From assembly GCF_039954625.1 (NCBI RefSeq), contig NZ_CP157199.1, positions 2,356,001-2,420,000 of the forward strand: 64,000 bases of DNA. The letters are read 5' to 3'. How positions within the stretch are numbered: position 1 is the stretch's first letter; the number at the start of each line of letters is the position of its first letter. The DNA comes from Pontimicrobium sp. SW4 (GTDB taxonomy: Bacteria > Bacteroidota > Bacteroidia > Flavobacteriales > Flavobacteriaceae). The notes below the pieces were generated by a model. The model did no database searches. It was given only the letters and a program-made list of their open reading frames with translations, and was not told the DNA's origin. Shown here in pieces: positions 50,401 through 58,184 of this stretch. A program made the position numbers and the translations under genes.

Positions 50401-53400
50401 TATAACATTGGAGATACAGCTGAAATCACATTTGCATCTGCAGCTAATCTCACAGTAACCGTTGACATTGAAAAAGACCACAAAATAATTAAAACTGAAG
50501 TTATCCATCTTGATAATAATAAAGAAACTATTTGTATTCCTGTCGATAAAAAAGACTTAGGAGGTTTTGTGGTGCATTACAGTTTTGCTGCCTTTAATAG
50601 TTTTGAAAGTGGCGTGGTAAACATTAGCGTACCATATCCAAAAACAGATTTGGACATTGAAACATTCACGTTTAGAGATAAGCTACAACCTGGAACTGAC
50701 GAAACTTGGAGTTTTAAAATAAAAGGACCAAAAGGCGATAAAGTCTCTGCCGAATTATTAGCAAGCATGTATGATGCATCTTTAGACCAGTTTAAACCAC
50801 ATCAATGGAATTTTAATCCAATTCAAAATCCAATATATCGAAGCGCTTCATATAGGAATGCTAGACAAGGGTTTGGAACGGTGAATTTTAGAGTACATCG
50901 AGATAGAACAGCATATTACCAGTTTAAAACACAGCAGTATGACTATTTTAATTGGTTTGGATTTAACTTCAACTTTAACAAGTGGCAATATGACAATTAT
51001 GTTAAATCTCTAAGATTAAAATCCGAATCAGAATATGATGATTCTATTAAAAAAGGGTATGTTTCAGGAACTATCTTCAATGAACAAGGTAATCCATTAC
51101 CTGGAGTGAATGTTATCGTGAAAGGTACTACAAGAGGCACTCAAACAGATTTTGATGGTAATTTTAGTATAGAAGCTACAAAAAATGAAATACTGGTTTT
51201 TAGTTATGTTGGATTTACTTCACGTGAAATCAATCTTGATAAAAACAATAGTCTAAGCATTTCAATGGCTGAGGATTCTGCACATTTAGATGAAGTTGTT
51301 GTTACTGGCTATGGAACTCAACAGAGGAGAGCAAAATTAAGTTCTTCTGTTTCTGTTAGTTATGAAAGTATTGCTGAAACTGAAGAAGATGTTGCTTCAA
51401 TATTATCTGGAAAAGTAGCAGGAGTTCAAATAACTGAAGAAGTAGAAGGTTCTGACTTCTCAGGTGTTACCATTCGCAAAAACCTTCAAGAAACTGCCTT
51501 TTTCTTTCCACATTTACAAACAGATGCAGAAGGCAATGTGACCTTTAGTTTCTCCACACCAGAAGCCTTAACCAAATGGAAATTACAATTAGTAGCACAT
51601 ACTAAAGCCTTGGAAAGTGCTGTCACATCATTAGAAACAGTCACTCAAAAAGAACTGATGGTTATTCCAAATACACCTCGTTTTTTACGTGAAGGTGACC
51701 AAATCACTATTAGCACCAAAATCGCAAACCTTTCAGATAAGCAACTTTCAGGTCAAGCGAAATTAGAGCTAACAGATGCAATCTCAGGAAAAGACATTTC
51801 GCATCTACTAATCCGAAAACAAGCTAGTTCTCCTCCTTTGGAGGAGTTAGAGGAGGCTTCCTTTACTGTAGACGCCAAAGGCAACACACAAGTATCTTGG
51901 CAATTGGATATTCCAGACACAGTACAAGCAGTACAATACAAAGTCATAGCAAAAGCTGGCGATTTTAGTGATGGCGAACAAAACGCTTTACCAGTCTTAA
52001 GTAACAGAATGTTAGTGACCGAAACCTTACCAATGTGGATAAGAAGCAACGAAACCAGAACATTCACTTTAGATAAGCTAAAAACAAACACCTCGACAAC
52101 GCTTAAACATCATAAACTTACATTAGAGATGACAAGCAATCCAGCTTGGTATGCTGTTCAAGCCTTACCATACTTAATGGAATATCCTTATGAGTGTAAT
52201 GAGCAAACCTTTTCAAGATATTATGCTAATGCCTTAGCAAGTCATATTGCGAATAGCAATCCTAGAATTCAAGAAGTCTTTAATCAATGGAGAAATGCTG
52301 ACGCACTTATTTCTAATCTTGAAAAAAATGAGGAACTTAAATCTATTCTCATTCAAGAAACACCTTGGTTACGAGATGCACAAAGCGAAACCGAACAGAA
52401 AAAACGCATTGCTCTGTTATTCGACATGAACAAAATGAGTAACGAGTTACAATCGGCTTTACGTAAACTGCAAAACAATCAAATGACTTCTGGTGCTTGG
52501 GCTTGGTTTAATGGTGGACGTGAAAATCGCTATATCACACAACACATTATTACTGGTTTTGGTCATTTAAAACAATTAAATGTCACCCTGAGCGCAGTCG
52601 AAGGGTCTCAACCAAACATGATTCAAAAAGCCATTCAATATTTAGATGCTGAATTCATAAAAGAATACAAAGACATTAGAAAGTATAACAAAGATGTCGA
52701 TTTAAGCAAAGACCATCTAAGTTATACACAACTGCATTATTTGTATATGCGAAGCTTCTTCTCTGACATTGAAAAATCAAAAGAAGTGGAAGATATCACA
52801 GCATATTATCATTCTCAAATCAAAAAATATTGGCTATCTCGCTCATTGTATGCAAAAGGATTGATGGCTTTAGTGGTTGATAGAATGGATGACAAAACGA
52901 CTTCAATTAAAATTTTAAAGTCATTAAAAGAGAATAGCATTACTTCGGATGAATTAGGAATGTATTGGAAAGAAAACACCAATTCGTGGTATTGGTATCA
53001 AGCACCAATTGAAACGCAAGCCTTATTAATTGAAGCTTTTGCAGAAATTGAGAACGATACTGAAACTATTGATAACCTTAAAATATGGTTACTTAAAAAC
53101 AAGCAAACCAACCAATGGAAAACGACCAAAGCAACTACTGAAGCTGTATATGCTTTATTGTTGCAAGGTAGTGATTGGTTAAGCGTTACTGATTTGGTTG
53201 ATGTAGTTTTAGGAGGGAAAGAAATTAATCCAACTAAACTAGAAAACGTAAAAGTTGAAGCTGGTACTGGTTATTATAAAACCTCTTGGAATGGTTCTGA
53301 AATTCAACCAGAAATGGCAGACGTAAAACTCACCAAAAAAGGCGATGGTATTGCTTGGGGAAGTTTGTATTGGCAGTATTTTGAAGATTTAGATAAGATT

Positions 53401-53835
53401 ACTTCAGCGGAAACACCTTTAAAATTGAATAAAAAATTATTCCTAAAAACCAATACAGACAAAGGCGAAGAAATTACTGAAATCACTTCTGACACGAAAT
53501 TGCAAGTTGGTGATTTGGTAAGAGTTCGAATCGAATTACGAAGTGATAGAACTATGGAATTTATGCATATGAAAGATATGCGAGCTGCTGGATTAGAACC
53601 CGTAAATGTGTTGTCACAATACAAATGGCAAGATGGGTTGGGTTATTATGAAAGCACCAAAGATACAAGCACTAATTTCTTTTTTGACTTTTTACCAAAA
53701 GGCGTGTATGTTTTTGAATATGATTTACGTGTGAACAATGCTGGAAATATGAGTAACGGTATTACAACCATACAAAGCATGTATGCTCCAGAATTTAGTA
53801 GTCATAGTGAAGGTGTTAGGATAAATATAGAATAA
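47476..53835 (+). CDS. Alpha-2-macroglobulin with an embedded SusC-type N-terminal module
   Basis: A 2119-residue periplasmic or surface protein with signal peptide 1-19. In order: helical N-terminal region; macroglobulin domains with the MG2 hallmark FTDRSIYRPGQTVYFKGIAM at about 586; the bait-region position, occupied at about 1195-1275 by a carboxypeptidase-regulatory-like domain (PLPGVNVIVKGTTRGTQTDF) and at 1276-1325 by a truncated TonB-plug segment (LDEVVVTGYGTQQRR, SGKVAGVQIT); the A2M domain (TIRKNLQETAFFFPHLQTDA); the thioester CNEQ at 1574-1577; and thioester-domain helices. The family traps proteases covalently. No PBP1c gene follows, unlike in classical yfhM-pbpC operons. A dispersed repeat is carried in frame at 52581-52606. 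Confidence 0.92.
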   Translation: MNKTITVIMILLFANLGYSQNNYTDLWKSVEKFEVEGLPKSALEVVETISKKAENDDNNIQRIKALLFKSKFALVLEEDAQLKIIADFKTQISKSEFPTKNILENLLANLHWQYFQQNRWQFYNRTKTSEKVDKDDFRTWDLQTLFDEISVHYQNSLEQQLLLQLEGLKNYDELLILQEDSKTFRPTLFDFLAHNALEFYTTDENSITKPTYKFEIDNAQFLSDSQRFSRLNITSKDRSSLQLQALKLYQELTKFHLKDKEPYALADVDINRLLYVKQHATFSDIDTKLLETLKAESNRLKSHEVSALYDFEIASIYFEQGNTYQPTTSETHRWKLKEAIEICDAVINKFPKSKGAEKCQILKQQILQSSLQITAESHLPIHSNSRLLIRYKNLENLAFKVYQLSRNQYETLNTTYRKEEQLAFIKKLKVDKQWQSNLPNENDYQTHTTEVVVPALNNGYFVVFASPETSNEQTFAFATLQVTNMAIVDKSDSKNYIYQVIDRNNGQPIANTKVTLNFSRGNNNEQTEHKTTNSNGEIQLTKAKDRWRLNMIVQNKNDIAYFDNYNLYRYYNDDKEERVTYNAFLFTDRSIYRPGQTVYFKGIAMKAENGKSEVLEKEAVIATLFDVNNEIISQHNLKTNDFGSISGEFILPSNGLNGEFRIEIYSVNNNRFRSNTYISVEEYKRPKFETTFNPVTETYKINDSVTVKGKALAYAGSNITDAKVVYRVHRKVQYPRWYYWYRPWFNSEPKEITHGETITNEKGEFEITFKAQPDESVNKGSLPIFNYEIIADVTDLNGETRSATTIVNVGYHALTANVSVDAKLDKTQKNHKLRIDTKNLNGEFVPAKGIIKIYKLIAPKHVLRRRPWKAPDYQMLSESEFKQLFPHDAYTNEHDSNQWKKGTLVLEKSFDTEISKELALGKTKKWESGQFIIVLETKDKFGQEVKDQIKTTLYSDKDKQVSDNQLFAVTTDKSKYNIGDTAEITFASAANLTVTVDIEKDHKIIKTEVIHLDNNKETICIPVDKKDLGGFVVHYSFAAFNSFESGVVNISVPYPKTDLDIETFTFRDKLQPGTDETWSFKIKGPKGDKVSAELLASMYDASLDQFKPHQWNFNPIQNPIYRSASYRNARQGFGTVNFRVHRDRTAYYQFKTQQYDYFNWFGFNFNFNKWQYDNYVKSLRLKSESEYDDSIKKGYVSGTIFNEQGNPLPGVNVIVKGTTRGTQTDFDGNFSIEATKNEILVFSYVGFTSREINLDKNNSLSISMAEDSAHLDEVVVTGYGTQQRRAKLSSSVSVSYESIAETEEDVASILSGKVAGVQITEEVEGSDFSGVTIRKNLQETAFFFPHLQTDAEGNVTFSFSTPEALTKWKLQLVAHTKALESAVTSLETVTQKELMVIPNTPRFLREGDQITISTKIANLSDKQLSGQAKLELTDAISGKDISHLLIRKQASSPPLEELEEASFTVDAKGNTQVSWQLDIPDTVQAVQYKVIAKAGDFSDGEQNALPVLSNRMLVTETLPMWIRSNETRTFTLDKLKTNTSTTLKHHKLTLEMTSNPAWYAVQALPYLMEYPYECNEQTFSRYYANALASHIANSNPRIQEVFNQWRNADALISNLEKNEELKSILIQETPWLRDAQSETEQKKRIALLFDMNKMSNELQSALRKLQNNQMTSGAWAWFNGGRENRYITQHIITGFGHLKQLNVTLSAVEGSQPNMIQKAIQYLDAEFIKEYKDIRKYNKDVDLSKDHLSYTQLHYLYMRSFFSDIEKSKEVEDITAYYHSQIKKYWLSRSLYAKGLMALVVDRMDDKTTSIKILKSLKENSITSDELGMYWKENTNSWYWYQAPIETQALLIEAFAEIENDTETIDNLKIWLLKNKQTNQWKTTKATTEAVYALLLQGSDWLSVTDLVDVVLGGKEINPTKLENVKVEAGTGYYKTSWNGSEIQPEMADVKLTKKGDGIAWGSLYWQYFEDLDKITSAETPLKLNKKLFLKTNTDKGEEITEITSDTKLQVGDLVRVRIELRSDRTMEFMHMKDMRAAGLEPVNVLSQYKWQDGLGYYESTKDTSTNFFFDFLPKGVYVFEYDLRVNNAGNMSNGITTIQSMYAPEFSSHSEGVRINIE
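51829..51858 (+). repeat. Possible in-frame repeat insertion rich in TCCTCC/GGAGG
   Basis: CTCCTCC-TTT-GGAGGAG is an inverted repeat followed by TTAGAGGAGG. It encodes the acidic segment SSPPLEELEEA inside a macroglobulin-type strand region, unlike the surrounding codons in base composition. Confidence 0.45.
52581..52606 (+). repeat. Dispersed repeat copy inside the alpha-2-macroglobulin gene
   Basis: TGTCACCCTGAGCGCAGTCG followed by AAGGGT repeats the start of the intergenic element at 44681 with one base changed in the first 22. It is in frame and is translated as VTLSAVEGS. Confidence 0.75.
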
Positions 53836-53860
53836 AAAAGAGGCTTAAAGCCTCTTTTTT
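53834..53860. terminator. Bidirectional terminator between alpha-2-macroglobulin and dinB-like genes
   Basis: Perfect inverted repeat AAAAAAGAGGCTT / AAGCCTCTTTTTT with a one-base centre. It has a T-run in both directions and lies between two convergent genes. Confidence 0.92.
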
Positions 53861-53863
53861 ATT

Positions 53864-54409
53864 CTATAAACGCTTGGTTATTAATGCCAATTGCCCCATG
53901 TGGTTTGCTTGATGTTCCATAACATGAAACCAAGCCCAATGGTTACTCATACTTCTATTCTTTTTAGAAAACCATTTGTCATCTTTGGTCTTTAAAAGCT
54001 CCTTAGTTTTTGCTCTAACATCGTTATAAATATCTAAATAATATTGAATAGGTTTCCCTTGTAATTCGCTTCTAGCTTTAGCACCTAAGTTTAAAGCCAT
54101 ATCCCATTTTTCTCTTTCTTCTTTATTAAATCCTCTATTTTCAAAAGTATAGACTTGATAATAGGCTTCGGTTGCTGCTAAATGATAAATGATTGCTCCT
54201 ATTCTATTGGCATTTTCATCTAATAAAAAATCTGTTTGCTCTTGATTTAAATTTACAACCAATCGTTCTACACGTTGTTTTAAATTATCAAGCATCGATA
54301 TCATATTTCCAATATCGTTTGTAAATCCCTTTGGAGGTTCTATAGTGTTTTGAGCTTGTACTGAAACTGTAAAAATTGTAAAAACTAATAATTTGGCAAG
54401 TATTTTCAT
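53864..54409 (-). CDS. Secreted DinB-like protein
   Basis: A 181-residue protein with a signal peptide (ending VQAQ, residue 20). The body is a DinB-type four-helix bundle with possible metal ligands in AIIYHLAATEAYYQ and in WFHVMEHQANHMGQLALI. DinB-superfamily proteins are usually cytoplasmic thiol-dependent transferases or metalloenzymes; export is unusual. Function unknown. Confidence 0.75.
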   Translation of the reverse strand: MKILAKLLVFTIFTVSVQAQNTIEPPKGFTNDIGNMISMLDNLKQRVERLVVNLNQEQTDFLLDENANRIGAIIYHLAATEAYYQVYTFENRGFNKEEREKWDMALNLGAKARSELQGKPIQYYLDIYNDVRAKTKELLKTKDDKWFSKKNRSMSNHWAWFHVMEHQANHMGQLALITKRL

Positions 54410-54497
54410 TTTATGAGTGATTTAAATTATTATTAAATTAAGATAAAACAAATCTCACGTAAAATGAATTAACACAGACTTAACTATCAAAAAAACG

Positions 54498-55025
54498 TTA
54501 ATTGTTTTTGGGAGGATACCCTTTTAGTACTTTTTCAACAATGGCTTTAATACGTATTTCTTTTTGCTCTGACGATGCATTTGGATTATAACCAGATTCG
54601 CTTACAGCCTGCCAAAATAGACCAATACCATTTTCGTCATGAAAATCGAATACTATTTCTCGATTTAATTTTGGTTGACCTATTGGTAATCCGATAGAAA
54701 TACCACCACCTACATTACGCCCACTTCCACCTACTCCAACACCTACAGAATTTCTTTGAGTATTTTGAAATTCGGAACTTGTGATATCAACAAAAAAGTC
54801 TGGAGTATCAGATAATGCCAGCCCTTTGACAGATAAAGCTTCATCTAGAGCATTTAATAATCGTTTAGTATCAAGTTCACTCAACCCAGTTTCAAGATCA
54901 GAATAGTAATTATAGGTTTTGTATTTAGAAAAATTGGTTTGCTTCTCGTAGTCGTATTTCACATAAATTGGTGCGCATGATACAACCATAAATACAGTTA
55001 ATAAGACAAGTAACTTTTTCATCAA
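54498..55025 (-). CDS. DUF4136-family lipoprotein
   Basis: A 175-residue lipoprotein with the lipobox MVVSC (Cys17 if the first of two adjacent ATGs is used). YDYEKQTNFSKYKTYNYYSD is the DUF4136 opening block, followed by a Gly-rich stretch (SVGVGVGGSGRNVGGGISIG) and a C-terminal RIKAIVEKVLKGYPP. The role in the envelope is unknown. Confidence 0.85.
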   Translation of the reverse strand: MMKKLLVLLTVFMVVSCAPIYVKYDYEKQTNFSKYKTYNYYSDLETGLSELDTKRLLNALDEALSVKGLALSDTPDFFVDITSSEFQNTQRNSVGVGVGGSGRNVGGGISIGLPIGQPKLNREIVFDFHDENGIGLFWQAVSESGYNPNASSEQKEIRIKAIVEKVLKGYPPKNN

Positions 55026-55053
55026 CTTAAATTTTATTAAAGTTAATCAAAAA

Positions 55054-55758
55054 TTATTCCTTTTTATCTACCGATCGTGTTAAAGCCGATGAAATAATCC
55101 CTGTTGGAATGGCTACTATACCTAAACCTATCATTAAAATAAAAAAAGTGAATACTTTACCACCAACAGTAATTGGATATACATCACCATAACCAACTGT
55201 TGTTAAAGTGATAATTGCCCACCAAAGGCTATCAAAAATAGACGTGAAATGTTCTGGTTGCGCTTCGTTTTCAAAATAGTAAATACCTACTGCAGAGAAG
55301 TATATTAGCATTAACGTAATGAATATAAAAAGCAATATTTCTTCCTTAGCAGTTTTAATAGCTCGTACAAAATGATTCATTGCTTTGTTATAACGAACTA
55401 ACTTTAATATTCTAAATAAACGTAAAAAACGTAAGGCTCTCAACGAACGTAAATCTACTCCAAAAGACAAGTAAAAAGGAAGTATAGCAATGAGGTCAAT
55501 GAGCCCAAAAAAACTAAAAACAAATCTTAACTTACTGTCTGCTACGTAAATTCTTAAAATGTATTCTATGGTAAAAACAACCACGCAAGTAACTTCAATA
55601 ACTCTTAAAATTGTTCTTGTTTGTGGTGCTAAATTTGGTAATGTTTCAACCGAAAATGTTATTAAAGAGAGTAAAATAAGCGCTTGAATAAAAAAAGCAA
55701 ACCATCGACTTAATTTATTATCATTAAATTCTACGAAGCTTTTAATAAACGCTCTCAT
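55054..55758 (-). CDS. Voltage-gated potassium-channel-family protein
   Basis: A 234-residue six-helix ion channel of the inner membrane. The S4 voltage sensor has Arg at about every third position (LRSLRALRFLRLFRILKLVR, 103-122). The pore loop has the potassium selectivity filter TVGYGD at 187-192. No C-terminal RCK domain is present. The stop is 29 bases from the DUF4136 start, which suggests a common transcript behind obg. Confidence 0.92.
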   Translation of the reverse strand: MRAFIKSFVEFNDNKLSRWFAFFIQALILLSLITFSVETLPNLAPQTRTILRVIEVTCVVVFTIEYILRIYVADSKLRFVFSFFGLIDLIAILPFYLSFGVDLRSLRALRFLRLFRILKLVRYNKAMNHFVRAIKTAKEEILLFIFITLMLIYFSAVGIYYFENEAQPEHFTSIFDSLWWAIITLTTVGYGDVYPITVGGKVFTFFILMIGLGIVAIPTGIISSALTRSVDKKE

Positions 55759-55772
55759 AAATTACACTCATA

Positions 55773-56771
55773 TTAAGAATTCAACATTTTCCAAAGTTTG
55801 TCTTTTAACTCTGTAATTCCTTGTTGAGCTACAGAAGATATAAACATATAGTCTATTGGTAAGTTGTTATCTAATTCTTCTTTAAGTTCTGCTTTTAACT
55901 CATCATCCAACATATCGCTTTTGGAAATAGCAATAAAACGCTCTTTATCCAACATTTCAGGGTTATAACGTCGTAATTCATCTAACAGAATATCATATTG
56001 TTTATGAATGTCATCTGCATCGGCTGGAATCATAAATAACAAAACAGAATTACGCTCTATATGCCTTAAAAAATAGTGCCCAAGACCTTTGCCTTCAGCA
56101 GCTCCTTCAATAATTCCAGGAATATCTGCCATAACAAACGACTGATAATCTCTATATTCTACGATACCTAAATTTGGCTTTAGGGTTGTAAACTCATAAT
56201 CAGCAATTTTTGGCTTTGCTGATGTAATTACAGATAACAATGTAGACTTTCCTACATTTGGAAAACCCACTAAACCAACATCTGCTAAAACTTTAAGTTC
56301 AACTGTAATACGCTTTTCCTCAAGAGGAATTCCTGGTTGTGCATATCGAGGTGTTTGGTTAACCGAGTTTTTAAAGTGCCAATTACCTCGACCTCCCATT
56401 CCTCCTTCACATAAAATAATTTCTTCATTATTTTCTGTAATTTCAAAAAGAATTTCTTCGGTTTCTGAATCTCTTACAACTGTTCCTAAAGGCACATCTA
56501 TATATACATCTTCGCCATCGGCTCCAGTACTTCTACTTTTACTTCCATGACCTCCATGACCAGCTTTAAAATGCTTTTTAAACTTTAAATGATATAGCGT
56601 CCAAAGGTTTTCATTACCTCTTATAATAACATGGCCTCCACGTCCTCCATCACCACCATCAGGACCGCCTTTAGTAATAAATTTTTCGCGATGAAGATGC
56701 ACAGAGCCTTTCCCTCCATTTCCAGAAGAGGCAAAAATCTTTACATAATCAACGAAGTTACCCTCTGTCAT
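55773..56771 (-). CDS. obg: GTPase Obg/CgtA
   Basis: A 332-residue essential GTPase of ribosome assembly. The Gly-rich Obg fold ([20 protein letters not shown]) is at the N terminus. The G domain has G1 GFPNVGKST at about 167, the switch region [10 protein letters not shown]3 [17 protein letters not shown] and a G4 SKSDM. The acidic C-terminal extension of some Obg proteins is missing, as is common in this group. Confidence 0.96.
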   Translation of the reverse strand: MTEGNFVDYVKIFASSGNGGKGSVHLHREKFITKGGPDGGDGGRGGHVIIRGNENLWTLYHLKFKKHFKAGHGGHGSKSRSTGADGEDVYIDVPLGTVVRDSETEEILFEITENNEEIILCEGGMGGRGNWHFKNSVNQTPRYAQPGIPLEEKRITVELKVLADVGLVGFPNVGKSTLLSVITSAKPKIADYEFTTLKPNLGIVEYRDYQSFVMADIPGIIEGAAEGKGLGHYFLRHIERNSVLLFMIPADADDIHKQYDILLDELRRYNPEMLDKERFIAISKSDMLDDELKAELKEELDNNLPIDYMFISSVAQQGITELKDKLWKMLNS

Positions 56772-56877
56772 CTTATTTATTATTTATTGACTAATTGTTA
56801 TTTTGATTTTGAAAATATCTGACAAGCACAAGCTGCCTCTTTTTAATTTCAAATCTTCAGTCATATTTATATATTAA

Positions 56878-56899
56878 GATTCCTGCATTAGCAGGAATC
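56878..56899. repeat. Degenerate dispersed hairpin repeat GATTCCTGC-ATTA-GCAGGAATC
   Basis: A 9-bp stem and 4-base loop closely related to the repeats at 44829-44851 and 46354-46377. It lies between hpt-adk and obg and may also terminate hpt-adk transcription. The 164-base gap holds nothing else recognised. Confidence 0.65.
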
Positions 56900-56935
56900 A
56901 AATTAATTAATTTTTATTTAAAAGTAAAATCTGTT

Positions 56936-58045
56936 TTATAAACTATCAATCACTTTATTTAAACGCAATGTAATATCTTCTATACTACCAACACCATCTA
57001 CACCAAAATATTTGCTTTGCGCAGAATAATAGTTTTTTAAAATTGCTGTTTTATTATAATACTCGGTAATTCTACTTCTAATAATACCTTCATCTGCGTC
57101 ATCGGCTCTACCACTAGTTTTTCCTCTTTCTAGTAAGCGCCCAACAAGGACTTCATCATCCACTTCTAAAGCAATCATTGCATTAATGCTAGAGTCTTTG
57201 TCTTCCATTAATTTATCCAATGCTTTTGCTTGTGCTTCAGTACGTGGGAAACCATCAAAAATAAAACCGTTTGCATCTGAGTTTTTTTCCACCTCAGCAT
57301 TTAACATTTTAATAGTTACTTCATCAGGAACCAACCCTCCTTTATCCATATAAGATTTTGCAAGTGTACCTAAAGCTGTTTCGTTTTTTATATTATATCT
57401 AAATACATCTCCTGTAGAAATGTGAACTAGATTATATTTTTCTTTTAAAAATTCAGCTTGCGTTCCTTTTCCTGCTCCTGGAGGTCCGAATAGCACTAAG
57501 TTTGTCATGTGTTGTGTTTCTTTTATTTGGTAAACCTCAGGTATATCTCTTCCTAAACCATCATAATCTAATCCGTATCCTACAATAAATTTGTTAGGAA
57601 TTTCTATACCTACATAATGTAATTTATAGTCTTTTTTGTATGCTTGCGGCTTGTAAAATAACGTTGCAATTATCAGTGATTTTACATTTTCATTTTCAAA
57701 AATTCTATGAACTTCTTCAAGTGTATTTCCTGTATCAATAATATCTTCAAGAATCACCACAGTTCTTCCTGTTAAATCTTGTGTCAATCCAATAAGGCGT
57801 TGAATATCCTCAGTCGACTTTACACCTTCATAAGATGCTAGCTTAATAAATGTCACCTCGCAAGGCTTAGGGTATTTTTTAACAAAATCACTCACAAACA
57901 TAAATGAGCCATTCAAAATTCCAACAAATACAGGAACTTCATCACCTAAATCCACAAGAACGTTATCAACCATTTTTGTAATGGCATCATCAATTTCTTG
58001 TTCAGAAATAAACGGTTTAAAGTATTTATCGTGAAGCTTTATCAC
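56936..58045 (-). CDS. Fused hypoxanthine phosphoribosyltransferase-adenylate kinase
   Basis: A single reading frame of 369 residues carries two enzymes. Residues 1-175 are a purine salvage phosphoribosyltransferase (PVFVGILNGSFMFVSDFVKK, PRPP motif VVILEDIIDTGNTLEEV). Residues 180-369 are adenylate kinase with the P-loop LFGPPGAGKGTQ, FIFDGFPRTEAQAKAL and a short zinc-free LID. The junction is only a few residues (QIKETQH). The start is placed at GTG 58043-58045, which matches the usual N terminus (M/V)IKLHDKYFKPFI; a TTG at 58069 lies inside the -7 promoter box and is unlikely. Divergent from purK-purE. Confidence 0.92.
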   Translation of the reverse strand: MIKLHDKYFKPFISEQEIDDAITKMVDNVLVDLGDEVPVFVGILNGSFMFVSDFVKKYPKPCEVTFIKLASYEGVKSTEDIQRLIGLTQDLTGRTVVILEDIIDTGNTLEEVHRIFENENVKSLIIATLFYKPQAYKKDYKLHYVGIEIPNKFIVGYGLDYDGLGRDIPEVYQIKETQHMTNLVLFGPPGAGKGTQAEFLKEKYNLVHISTGDVFRYNIKNETALGTLAKSYMDKGGLVPDEVTIKMLNAEVEKNSDANGFIFDGFPRTEAQAKALDKLMEDKDSSINAMIALEVDDEVLVGRLLERGKTSGRADDADEGIIRSRITEYYNKTAILKNYYSAQSKYFGVDGVGSIEDITLRLNKVIDSL

Positions 58046-58066
58046 CTTATTAAATTTTGAAAGAGG

Positions 58067-58074
58067 CAAAGATA
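58067..58074 (-). promoter_or_regulatory. -7 promoter element of hpt-adk
   Basis: Read on the minus strand it is TATCTTTG, a perfect TANNTTTG, 21 bases upstream of the GTG start. It overlaps an alternative TTG start codon and so argues against that start. Confidence 0.6.
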
Positions 58075-58140
58075 ATCAATTGATTAAGTTTAAACGATGT
58101 TTTGATTTATGTTTTTAGAAATTGGTTCAATATTAAAATG

Positions 58141-58148
58141 TATTTTTG
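58141..58148 (+). promoter_or_regulatory. -7 promoter element of purK-purE
   Basis: TATTTTTG, a perfect TANNTTTG, 36 bases before the purK ATG; a TTG lies about 16 bases further upstream. It is back to back with the hpt-adk promoter. Confidence 0.6.
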
Positions 58149-58184
58149 CATTGAAAACACGAAAAACAAGGCGAAATTTTTAAA

